Of a stretch of DNA of 24,072 bases, positions 7,311-13,636 are shown piece after piece (the stretch's first letter is position 1; the number at the start of each line of letters is the position of its first letter). The translations under genes were made by a program, and so were the position numbers. Under the pieces are notes generated by a model. The model was not told the DNA's origin. It saw only the letters and a list, made by a program, of their open reading frames with translations, and searched no databases. Origin of the DNA: DASUAO01 sp046484625 (lineage in GTDB: Bacteria; Actinomycetota; Acidimicrobiia; IMCC26256; PALSA-555); NCBI GenBank assembly GCA_046484625.1, contig JAWOIO010000174.1, positions 1 to 24,072 of the forward strand, in the 5' to 3' direction.

Positions 7311-8215
7311 CCGCTCGCGCCGTAGACGGGCGTCGGGGCGGGTGCCTCGGCGAGCAGCTCGCGCACGACCGGGCCGAGCTCGCCCGGTTCCCAGCGGTCG
7401 CCCTTGTCGCGGCGGGGCCCGTGGTGCCAGCCGTCGGCGACGCTCACGATCCCACCCTCGACCTCGAACACCCGACCGGTCACGTCGGCCGACTCGGCGC
7501 TCCCGAGCCACACGACGAGCGGCGACACGTTCGCCGGGTCCATCGCGTCGAAACCGCCGTCGGGCACGGCCATCATCTCGGTGAACACGCCCTCGGTCAT
7601 GCGCGTTCGCGCCGACGGCGCGATGGCGTTCGCCGTGACGCCGTAGCGCCCCAGCTCGGCCGCCTGCACGAGTGTGAGCGCGGCGATCCCGGCCTTCGCG
7701 GCCGAGTACGCGGCCTGCCCCACGCTCCCGAGCAGCCCGGCGCCGCTGCTCGTGTTGATGATCCGCGCGTCGACGGCCTCACCCGCCTTCGCCCGGTCGC
7801 GCCAGTGCGCCGCCGCGTGACGGCTCGTCGCGAAGTGGCCCTTGAGGTGCACCCGCACGACGGCGTCCCACTCGTCCTCGGTCGCGTTCGCGAACATCCG
7901 GTCGCGAACGAACCCGGCGTTGTTCACGACGACGTCCAGCGCGCCGAACTCGTCGAGCGCGGTCTGCACCAGACGTCCGGCGCCCGCGAAGTCGGCGATG
8001 TCGTCGGCGTTGGCGACCGCCTCGCCGCCCGAGGCACGGATCTCGACGACGACCTCCTCGGCCGCGTCGCTCCACGGCTCGGTCCCGTCGAGGGCCACGC
8101 CGAGGTCGTTCACGACGACCCGCGCCCCCTCGGCGGCGAACGCGAGCGCGTGGGCGCGCCCGAGTCCGCGCGCCGCGCCCGTCACGATGACGACTCGACC
8201 GTCGCAGATGCCCAT
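7307..8215 (-). CDS. Short-chain dehydrogenase, (3R)-hydroxyacyl-CoA dehydrogenase-like
   Basis: A 302-residue SDR resembling the dehydrogenase domain of peroxisomal multifunctional enzyme 2 and mycobacterial Rv3548c-like proteins. Motifs are TGAARGLG at 12-19, the VVNDLG pattern characteristic of this subgroup, NNAG near 98, the Ser in NTSSGAG, and YSAAK. The insertion after VVNDLG (a long polar segment with GTEPWSDAAEEVV) is also typical. It probably oxidises a hydroxyacyl-CoA intermediate in beta-oxidation, which fits the neighbouring steroid and fatty-acid genes, but this is inference. It is divergent from the F420-type gene with only 20 bp between start codons, and convergent with the O-methyltransferase (4-bp overlap). 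Confidence 0.85.
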   Translation of the reverse strand: MGICDGRVVIVTGAARGLGRAHALAFAAEGARVVVNDLGVALDGTEPWSDAAEEVVVEIRASGGEAVANADDIADFAGAGRLVQTALDEFGALDVVVNNAGFVRDRMFANATEDEWDAVVRVHLKGHFATSRHAAAHWRDRAKAGEAVDARIINTSSGAGLLGSVGQAAYSAAKAGIAALTLVQAAELGRYGVTANAIAPSARTRMTEGVFTEMMAVPDGGFDAMDPANVSPLVVWLGSAESADVTGRVFEVEGGIVSVADGWHHGPRRDKGDRWEPGELGPVVRELLAEAPAPTPVYGASG

Positions 8216-8220
8216 GGGCC

Positions 8221-8233
8221 GGGTACCGTACCC
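8221..8233. promoter_or_regulatory. Perfect palindrome containing overlapping divergent -10 boxes
   Basis: The 20-bp gap between the two divergent start codons holds GGGTACCGTACCC, a perfect inverted repeat with 6-bp arms and a one-base centre. On the plus strand TACCGT (8224-8229) is a -10 box that puts +1 exactly on GTG 8236. On the minus strand TACGGT (8230-8225) puts +1 at about 8218, three bases before ATG 8215. One sequence appears to fire both ways, giving two leaderless or almost leaderless mRNAs. It could also be a regulator site. Confidence 0.6.
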
Positions 8234-8235
8234 GC

Positions 8236-9093
8236 GTGGAGTTCGGGATCACGATGTTCGCGACCGACGTGTCGATGCCCGTCCGGGATCTCGCCGTCGA
8301 GGCGGAAGCCCGTGGCCTGTGCTCGCTCTACATCCCGGAGCACACCCACATCCCGACGAGCCGGCGCACCCCCGCACCGACCGGCGACCTCGAGCTCGCC
8401 GAGGAGTACCGCCGTACGGTCGACCCGTTCGTGGCGCTCGCCGCGGCGGCGGTCGTCACCTCGAAGATCCGGCTCGGGACCGGGATCTGCGTCGTGGCCC
8501 AGCACGAGCCGATCGTCACCGCGAAGGCGATCGCAACGCTCGACCAGCTCTCGGAGGGGCGCTTCGACTTCGGTATCGGCTTCGGCTGGAACCACGAGGA
8601 GATGGAGAACCACGGCATCGACGTGCCGACCCGGCGGGATCGGGTGCGCGAGCACGTGCTCGCGATGCAGGCGCTCTGGAGCAAGGACGCGGCGTCGTTC
8701 GACGGGACGTTCGTGCAGTTCGAGGAGCTCTGGTCGTGGCCCAAGCCCGTCCGCCCGGGTGGTCCCCCCGTGTTGCTGGGCGGGTCGCCCGGTCCGAAGC
8801 TGTTCGCGCACCTCGCTGAGTACTGCGACGCGTGGCTCCCGATCGGGGGCGCCGGGGTGAAGGACGCGCTGCCGGACCTGCACCGCGCGTGCGAGGCCGT
8901 CGATCGCGACCCGGCCGAGATCCGGCTCGTGCCCTTCGGCACGATCCCCTCCCGGGAGAAGATCGAGTACTACGCCACGATCGGGATCGAGGAGATCGTG
9001 CTCCGGGTCCCCACCGGGTCGGCCGACGTCGTCCTACCGGTCCTCGACGAGCACGCGCAGCTCCTCGCCGAGTTCAGCCCAGGCGCTCGATGA
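8236..9093 (+). CDS. Luciferase-like F420-dependent oxidoreductase (LLM class)
   Basis: A 285-residue protein with the luciferase-like (beta/alpha)8 barrel. The N-terminus (FGITMFATD), YIPEHTHIP near residue 37, IRLGTGICVVAQHEPI near 80, LDQLSEGRFDFGIGFGWN near 100 and the PPVLLGGSPGPKLF loop near 175 match the Rv2161c/TIGR03619-like F420-dependent group. Such enzymes transfer hydride between substrate and F420; the substrate is not readable here. In M. tuberculosis a related protein (Rv3520c) sits near cholesterol side-chain genes, which suits this neighbourhood but is not proof. The GTG start lies 7 nt after a TACCGT -10 box. The last 20 bp overlap the 3' end of fadA6 in opposite orientation. 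Confidence 0.85.
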   Translation: MEFGITMFATDVSMPVRDLAVEAEARGLCSLYIPEHTHIPTSRRTPAPTGDLELAEEYRRTVDPFVALAAAAVVTSKIRLGTGICVVAQHEPIVTAKAIATLDQLSEGRFDFGIGFGWNHEEMENHGIDVPTRRDRVREHVLAMQALWSKDAASFDGTFVQFEELWSWPKPVRPGGPPVLLGGSPGPKLFAHLAEYCDAWLPIGGAGVKDALPDLHRACEAVDRDPAEIRLVPFGTIPSREKIEYYATIGIEEIVLRVPTGSADVVLPVLDEHAQLLAEFSPGAR

Positions 9094-10228
9094 TGGTCAC
9101 GTTGGCCTGACCGCCACCCTCACACATCGTCTGGAGCCCGTACCGCCCGCCGGTGCGCTCCAGCTCGTTGAGGAGGGTCGTCATCAAGCGGACGCCGGTC
9201 GCGCCGAGCGGATGACCGAGCGCGATCGCCCCACCGTTGACGTTGACCTTCGCGAGGTCGGCACCGGTCTCGGCCTGCCACGCGAGCACCACGGACGCGA
9301 ACGCCTCGTTGATCTCGACGAGGTCGATGTCGTCGAGCGACATGCCCGTCTTCTCGAGCGCGTACGCCGTCGCGGGGATCGGCGCGGTGAGCATGAAGAT
9401 CGGGTCGGCCCCCCGCACCGACAGGTGATGGATGCGCGCCCGGGGAGTGACCCCGTGGTCCTGCACCGCCTGCTCCGACATCACGAGCATCGCCGTGCCC
9501 GCGTCGGAGATCTGGGAGGACACCGCCGCCGTGAGCCGGCCCCCCTCCACCAGCGCAGGCAGTGTGGCCATCTTCTCGAGCGACGTGCCCCGCCGCGGAC
9601 CCTCGTCGGCCCCGACCCCGCGCATCGGCACGATCTCACGGTCGAACCGGCCCTCCTCCTGGGCACGGATCGCGCGCTCGTGGCTCTCGAGCGCGAACAC
9701 CTCCATCGCCTCGCGGGTGATGTCCCACTTCTCGGCGATCATCTCGGCGCCCACGAACTGTGACACCTCCTGGTCGCCGTAGCGCGCCGTCCAACCCTCG
9801 GAGCCCGAGAACGGGTCGGTGAACCCGAACGGCTCCGCCGCCGTGAGCGCGGCCGCGATCGGGATCTGGCTCATGTTCTGGACGCCGCCCGCGATGATCA
9901 CGTCGTTCGTGCCGCTCATCACCGCCTGCGCGGCGAAGTGCACCGCCTGCTGCGACGACCCGCACTGCCGGTCGATCGTGGTGCCGGGCACCTCTTCGGG
10001 GTACCCGGCGGCGAGCCAGCAGGTGCGGGCGATGTCGCCGGCCTGGGGCCCGAGCTGGTCGACGCAACCGAAGTAGACGTCCTCGACCGCTGCGGGGTCG
10101 ATGCCGGTGCGCTCCACGATCGCGGTGATGGCGTGCGCACCGAGGTCGGCGGGGTGCACCTGCGACAGTCCGCCGCCGCGCTTGCCCACCGGAGTGCGGG
10201 CGGCGTCGACGATGTAGGCCTCGGGCAT
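9074..10228 (-). CDS. fadA6: Acetyl-CoA acyltransferase FadA6 (steroid ring C/D thiolase)
   Basis: A 384-residue thiolase that closely follows M. tuberculosis FadA6 as I remember it. Shared runs include VDAARTPVGKRGG at the N-terminus, the active-site Cys segment IDRQCGSSQQAVHFAAQA near residue 90, AGGVQNMSQIPIA, IAEKWDITREAMEVF, MLTAPIPATAYALEK and the C-terminal QTMCEGGGQANVTIIE. In the established pathway FadA6 performs the retro-Claisen thiolysis after IpdAB opens the last steroid ring, giving MOODA-CoA and acetyl-CoA. It is the last gene of the minus-strand set. A GAGGAG ribosome site lies about 7 nt before ATG 10228, and the upstream acyl-CoA dehydrogenase ends 14 bp away. Its stop region overlaps the convergent F420-type gene. 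Confidence 0.93.
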   Translation of the reverse strand: MPEAYIVDAARTPVGKRGGGLSQVHPADLGAHAITAIVERTGIDPAAVEDVYFGCVDQLGPQAGDIARTCWLAAGYPEEVPGTTIDRQCGSSQQAVHFAAQAVMSGTNDVIIAGGVQNMSQIPIAAALTAAEPFGFTDPFSGSEGWTARYGDQEVSQFVGAEMIAEKWDITREAMEVFALESHERAIRAQEEGRFDREIVPMRGVGADEGPRRGTSLEKMATLPALVEGGRLTAAVSSQISDAGTAMLVMSEQAVQDHGVTPRARIHHLSVRGADPIFMLTAPIPATAYALEKTGMSLDDIDLVEINEAFASVVLAWQAETGADLAKVNVNGGAIALGHPLGATGVRLMTTLLNELERTGGRYGLQTMCEGGGQANVTIIERLG

Positions 10229-10242
10229 GGCGTGCTCCTCGG

Positions 10243-11250
10243 TCAGGTTCTGAGATCGGGTGGGGGGGTTCGGACATCCAGGATCGCGCGCGCGACCCGT
10301 TCCCGGTGCCAGGGCGCGTCGCCCCAGGCGGCGGCCAGGGCCCACGTCCGCTTCATGAACAGGTGGAGGTCGTGCTCGTCGGAGTAGCCGATCGCGCCGT
10401 GGCACTGCAGCGCCTTGCGGGCTGCCAGGGCGGCCGCGTCGGAAGCGTGCGCCTTCGCCATCGACACGTGGATGCTCGCCTCGGCGTCGTCCGTCGCCAG
10501 GGACCAGGCCGCCCGGTGGACGAGGGGTCGGGCGAACTCGAGCGCGATCCGGGCGTCGGCGAGGTGGTGCTTCACCGCCTGGAAGCTCCCTACCGGGACG
10601 CCGAACTGCCGCCGCTCGGCGACGTACTCCACCGTCATCAGGATCATCCGACGCGCCAGCCCCACGAGCTGCGCGGCGGTGCCGAGCGCGCCACGGTCGA
10701 ACGCGCGCTCCGCAGCCGCGCCCTCGGCGACCACGGTGGCCGGCGCCGCGGTCCATGACACGTCGGCAAGGCGTCGGATGTGGTCGACCGACGGCAGAGG
10801 CTGCAGCTCGACGCTCGCGCGAGCGACGAGATGCCACGCGCCACCGGCGAACAGGAGAAGGTCCGTCGCGACGTCGGCGTACGGCACGACGTCGTCGTGG
10901 GAGAACGGCGCAGACAGGACGGCGGCGGGCCGGAGGGGGCCGCCGACGATCGGCGCGCCGACCATCGCGTGCTCGACGATCGGACCCGGCAGCGCGGCCG
11001 CGCCGCTCTCCTCGAGCAGCAGCACGAGGTCGACCTCGGTGAGCCCGAGCCCTCCCTCGTCCTCGGGTGCGAGGGCACCGAGCACGCCCATCTCCTCGAG
11101 CGCCGACCACCCCGGGATCGAGGCGCCACCGGGGGCCCGATCGGTGGCATTCCACGCGGCGCGCACCGCCGCGGGTGGGCACTCCTTCGCGAGGAGGTCC
11201 CGCACGGTGTCGCGGAACGCCAGCTGGTCGTCGGTGAAGGCGAAGCGCAT
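10243..11250 (-). CDS. Acyl-CoA dehydrogenase, short catalytic subunit (FadE32/FadE33-like)
   Basis: A 335-residue flavoprotein subunit of the acyl-CoA dehydrogenase type found as alpha2-beta2 partners in actinobacterial steroid degradation. The N-terminal helical domain starts MRFAFTDDQLAFRDTVRDLL. The middle domain is short and degenerate and lacks the usual WCQG.SEP.AGSD segment of full subunits. The C-terminal domain carries QLVGLARRMI, RRQFGVPVGSFQAVKH (flavin contact) and GAIGYSDEHDLHLF, where Glu ~292 is in the position that acts as base in these heteromers. It begins 9 bp after the fadE31-like gene, whose product lacks that Glu, so they probably form one enzyme. In M. tuberculosis FadE31 pairs with FadE32 or FadE33; which one this matches I cannot say. 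Confidence 0.85.
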   Translation of the reverse strand: MRFAFTDDQLAFRDTVRDLLAKECPPAAVRAAWNATDRAPGGASIPGWSALEEMGVLGALAPEDEGGLGLTEVDLVLLLEESGAAALPGPIVEHAMVGAPIVGGPLRPAAVLSAPFSHDDVVPYADVATDLLLFAGGAWHLVARASVELQPLPSVDHIRRLADVSWTAAPATVVAEGAAAERAFDRGALGTAAQLVGLARRMILMTVEYVAERRQFGVPVGSFQAVKHHLADARIALEFARPLVHRAAWSLATDDAEASIHVSMAKAHASDAAALAARKALQCHGAIGYSDEHDLHLFMKRTWALAAAWGDAPWHRERVARAILDVRTPPPDLRT

Positions 11251-11259
11251 CCGAGGCGT

Positions 11260-12399
11260 CTACTTCCGGGGCAGGCCGAGCACGCGCTCGGCGATCACGT
11301 TGCGCTGGATCTCGTTGGTACCCGCGTAGATCGGACCCGAGAGCGCGAACTGGAAGCCCTTCGCCCAGCCCTCCACGTCGGTCTCGGCCTCGGTGCCGAG
11401 CAGCTCGAGCGCGAGCTCGTGGAGCCGCACGTCGAGATCGGACCAGAACACCTTGGTCATGCTCGACTCCGCTCCGAGCTGCTCGCCGTCGGTCATGCGG
11501 GTGACGGTCTCGAACGTCTGCCAGCGGTACGCCTCGGCATCGATCCACGCGCGCACCACTGCGTCGCGCGCCGCGACCGCCGCACCGTCGGAGCGTTCCC
11601 GGTAGAGGTCGACGAGCCGCGCCGCCGTCGCCATGAAGCGGCCCGGGCTCCGCAGGGTGAGGCCGCGCTCGGCGCTCGTGGTCGCCATCGCGACGCTCCA
11701 TCCCTTCTCGACCTCGCCGAGGACCGCGTCGTCGCCGACGAGCACGTCGTCGAAGAACACCTCCGCGAACCCCTCGTCGCCGTCGAGGCGACCGAAGCCC
11801 CGCACCGTGATCCCGGGTGCGTCGAGGGGCACGAGGAAGTAGGTGAGGCCGTGGTGGCGCTCGGCCTCGGGGTCGGAGCGGAACAGTCCGAAGAGGTGGG
11901 TGCAGAACGCTCCCCGCGTCGTCCACGTCTTCTGACCGGAGAGCCGCCATCCCCCCTCGGCCTCGTCCCGCACGGCCTTGCTCTGGATCCCGGCGAGATC
12001 GCTCCCCGCGTTCGGCTCCGACCAACCCTGGCACCACAGGTCCACCGCCCCCGCCATGCGCGGGAGGATGTGGTCGCGCTGCTCCTGGGTCCCGAAGGCG
12101 AAGACCGTCGGGGCGAGGAGGAAGATCCCGTTCTGGGTGACGCGCTGCGGTCCGCCGGCCCGGTAGTACTCCTCCTCGAAGATCAGCCACTCCATCGGGG
12201 TCGCGTTGCGTCCGCCGTAGGCCTCGGGCCACGAGACGACCGCCCAGCGGGCGTCGAAGAGCGCCCGCTCCCAGTCGAGGTGGAGGGCGAAGCCCTCGGC
12301 GGTGTCGCCCGACGGGAGCCCGCGGGGCACGTTGGCCTCGAGCCACTCGCGGCACTCGGCGCGGAACGCGTCCTCGGCCGCGCTGAAGGTCAGGTCCAC
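11260..12399 (-). CDS. fadE31: Acyl-CoA dehydrogenase FadE31-like (non-catalytic-Glu subunit)
   Basis: A 379-residue acyl-CoA dehydrogenase subunit. The N-terminus (VDLTFSAAEDAFRAE), LWCQGWSEPNAGSDLAG near 135 (acyl-CoA and flavin contacts), SGQKTWTT near 165, the unusual ESSMTKVFWSDLDVRLHE and the C-terminal IYAGTNEIQRNVIAERVLG resemble mycobacterial FadE31. At the usual catalytic-Glu position near residue 359 it has Ala (IYAG), as in heteromeric steroid FadEs. The partner gene starts 9 bp downstream. GTG 12399 is chosen because homology begins there; the open frame continues upstream only through the repeats of an inserted cassette. A TAGCGT box (12413-12408, minus) puts +1 about 2 nt before GTG, so the gene may keep its own promoter despite the insertion. 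Confidence 0.88.
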   Translation of the reverse strand: MDLTFSAAEDAFRAECREWLEANVPRGLPSGDTAEGFALHLDWERALFDARWAVVSWPEAYGGRNATPMEWLIFEEEYYRAGGPQRVTQNGIFLLAPTVFAFGTQEQRDHILPRMAGAVDLWCQGWSEPNAGSDLAGIQSKAVRDEAEGGWRLSGQKTWTTRGAFCTHLFGLFRSDPEAERHHGLTYFLVPLDAPGITVRGFGRLDGDEGFAEVFFDDVLVGDDAVLGEVEKGWSVAMATTSAERGLTLRSPGRFMATAARLVDLYRERSDGAAVAARDAVVRAWIDAEAYRWQTFETVTRMTDGEQLGAESSMTKVFWSDLDVRLHELALELLGTEAETDVEGWAKGFQFALSGPIYAGTNEIQRNVIAERVLGLPRK

Positions 12400-12407
12400 G
12401 GCGAGCG

Positions 12408-12413
12408 ACGCTA
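12408..12413 (-). promoter_or_regulatory. Putative -10 box (TAGCGT) just upstream of the fadE31-like gene
   Basis: On the minus strand TAGCGT precedes GTG 12399 by 8 nt, near the geometry seen at other leaderless starts in this window. Its first four bases fall inside the left copy of the 21-bp direct repeat, so the box is split between cassette-flank duplication and native sequence. Confidence 0.35.
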
Positions 12414-12430
12414 CCCGCGGGCCGCCTTCG
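12410..12430. repeat. 21-bp direct repeat, left copy (cassette boundary)
   Basis: Identical over 21 bp to 13616-13636, starting GCTACCCGCGGG and ending GCCGCCTTCG. Bases on either side differ (c12409 versus t13615; a12431 versus c13637). This copy lies between the fadE31-like start and the first repeat unit of the cassette and codes for nothing. It reads as a duplicate of the 3' end of the SnoaL-like gene, such as a target-site duplication or an att-like repeat. Confidence 0.85.
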
Positions 12431-12433
12431 ATC

Positions 12434-12545
12434 CGTTCTCGTGACGCATCCCGCCCCCAGACCCGTTCTCGTGACGCATCGCGCCCCCAGACGGGCACGT
12501 TCCGTCACGAGAATCGGTCTCGGGGGCACGGGTCGTCACCGGAAT
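12434..12545. repeat. Left composite palindromic repeat array of the cassette
   Basis: Two direct 30-bp units (12434-12463 and 12464-12493, 28/30 identical, beginning CGTTCTCGTGACGCATC) are followed by two inverted units (12493-12523 and 12524-12545, the second degenerate). TTCTCGTGACG at 12466-12476 and CGTCACGAGAA at 12503-12513 form a perfect 11-bp stem around a 26-nt loop that contains an inner GCCC/GGGC pair. The array lies upstream of the DUF559 gene, where it could also act as an operator for the protein's own winged-helix domain. Confidence 0.85.
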
Positions 12546-12568
12546 GTGGACGGCGGTTCGGGGACGCC

Positions 12569-13504
12569 ATGGCGCGTTCCCTCGACAACCGAATCGCAGC
12601 GCACGCTGCGCGCAGCCACGGGCTCATCTCGCGTCCGACGCTCGTCGAGCTCGGCGCCAGCGCGAAGGCGATCCGCCATCGCGTCGAGCGGGGCCGGCTC
12701 GTCGTCCTCGGCGGCGGGGCGTTCCGCGTCGCCGGTGCACCGCGGACCTGGCATGGCAACGTGCTCGCGACGGTCCTGGCGGCAGGCGACGGTGCCTGCG
12801 CGACCCATCGGACGGCTGCGGCCCTCCACGCACTCCCCGGCTTCGGGCGCCGCCATCTCGAGGTCGCGGTACCGAGAGGGCGACGTCCGAGAGCCACCGG
12901 CGCGACGGTTCACCACGTCGGGGAACTCCCTGACCACCACCGGCGGGTCGTCGAGGAGATCCCGGTCACCTCGGTCGCACGCACGATCTTCGACCTCTGC
13001 GGCTGCGTGCATCCGGCGCGCGCCGAGCGAGCACTCGATCACTGCCTCACGCGCGGGATGGTGACCATTCCCTCCTGCTGGCGCGTGCTCTACGACCTCG
13101 CCGAACGGGGGCGACCCGGAACCGCGTGGATGCGCGTCCTACTGCAGGCACGGGGCGACGGCTACGTCGCTCCGGCGAGCGAGCTCGAACGCACGATGCT
13201 CGAGCTCGTCAAGGACGCCGGCCTCCCCCGGCCGGAGCGTGAGATCGACCTCGGTGACGCGGACGGCTGGGTGGGACGCGTCGAGCTCGTGTTCCGCGAG
13301 GCGAAGATCCTCGTCGAGGTCGACAGCCGTCTGCACCACACCGCGCTCGCGGACTACGAGCGCGACCGGGCACGCGACAACCGGTTCGTCGCCGAGGGAT
13401 TCCGCGTCCTGCGCTTCACCGCCGAGCAGATCTCGCACCATCCCGCCGCCGTGGTCGCGACTCTGCGTCGCGCACTGCGGTCCCCCACGCGACGAGTCTC
13501 GTGA
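12569..13504 (+). CDS. AbiEi-type winged-helix protein with C-terminal DUF559/Vsr-like nuclease-fold domain
   Basis: A 311-residue two-domain protein. Residues ~1-60 (IAAHAARSHGLISRPTLVELG, then RHRVERGRLVVLGGGAFRV) match the winged helix of AbiEi-type antitoxins. Residues ~60-165 continue the AbiEi-like middle region (THRTAAALHALPG, VTSVARTIFDL). Residues ~200-305 resemble DUF559/Vsr-like restriction-fold nucleases: ELERTMLELV, VELVFREAKILVEVDSRLHH with Glu239, Glu250 and Asp252 at the metal-site positions (the first is usually Asp), then YERDRARDNRF and FRVLRFT. Many actinobacteria carry several such genes of unknown role. No AbiEii toxin gene is adjacent. ATG 12569 is where homology begins; upstream reading frame is repeat DNA. 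The TGA stop (13502-13504) lies inside a unit of the right repeat array. It is opposite in strand to its neighbours. Confidence 0.75.
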   Translation: MARSLDNRIAAHAARSHGLISRPTLVELGASAKAIRHRVERGRLVVLGGGAFRVAGAPRTWHGNVLATVLAAGDGACATHRTAAALHALPGFGRRHLEVAVPRGRRPRATGATVHHVGELPDHHRRVVEEIPVTSVARTIFDLCGCVHPARAERALDHCLTRGMVTIPSCWRVLYDLAERGRPGTAWMRVLLQARGDGYVAPASELERTMLELVKDAGLPRPEREIDLGDADGWVGRVELVFREAKILVEVDSRLHHTALADYERDRARDNRFVAEGFRVLRFTAEQISHHPAAVVATLRRALRSPTRRVS

Positions 13505-13610
13505 CGCAACCTGCCCCTACCGACGAATCGGTGACGCACCGCGCCCCCATGCGGGCAGATTCCGTCACGAGAACAGGAGGGGGGCAGATTCCGTCACGAG
13601 AACAGGAGGA
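13494..13610. repeat. Right composite palindromic repeat array of the cassette
   Basis: Two direct 30-bp units (13494-13523 and 13524-13553) are followed by two inverted 29-bp units (13553-13581 and 13582-13610, 28/29 identical, each containing GATTCCGTCACGAGAA). TCTCGTGACG at 13497-13506 pairs perfectly with CGTCACGAGA at 13563-13572. The first unit overlaps the last four codons and stop of the DUF559 gene. The order (two direct, two inverted) copies that of the left array. Confidence 0.85.
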
Positions 13611-13615
13611 CGGTT

Positions 13616-13636
13616 GCTACCCGCGGGCCGCCTTCG
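13616..13636. repeat. 21-bp direct repeat, right copy (3' end of SnoaL-like gene)
   Basis: Identical to 12410-12430. On the minus strand it encodes the last codons (KAARG) and the TAG stop of the SnoaL-like gene, so this is presumably the original copy and the left one the duplicate. Confidence 0.85.

Larger units (their letters stand above)
12431..13615 (+). mobile_element. Putative repeat-bounded mobile cassette carrying an AbiEi-HTH/DUF559 gene
   Basis: A 1,185-bp unit enclosed by the exact 21-bp direct repeats 12410-12430 and 13616-13636. Removing it with one repeat copy joins the SnoaL-like stop codon to the fadE31-like GTG across an 11-nt gap, the compact spacing of the rest of the operon. 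Its two ends read inward as ATCCGTTCTCG and AACCGTCCTCC, and both then carry the core TTCTCGTGACG twice at 29-30-bp spacing. Each end has two direct followed by two inverted ~30-bp units. The single gene (12569-13504) runs opposite to the steroid operon. No known transposase, integrase or reverse transcriptase is inside. Insertion is strongly suggested by the sequence; mobility and mechanism are inference. Confidence 0.6.

Noticed and set aside
10780..12444. 554-codon plus-strand open frame over the acyl-CoA dehydrogenases
   Set aside because: Antisense shadow of two clearly homologous genes; composition typical of high-GC complementary frames.
12400..12498. N-terminal extension of FadE31 (33 residues)
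   Set aside because: The added residues are a translation of the repeat units; family homology begins at GTG 12399.
12434..12545. A small CRISPR array (two 30-bp direct repeats)
   Set aside because: The units are directly contiguous with no spacers, are followed by inverted copies, and no cas gene is near.
12302..12568. Upstream extension of the DUF559-like protein by 89 residues
   Set aside because: It would translate fadE31 antisense and the repeat array; AbiEi homology starts at ATG 12569.
13555..13615. Intrinsic terminator of the DUF559-like gene
   Set aside because: Stem-loops exist, but there is no T-run and the same units occur upstream of the gene, so a terminator role is not specific.
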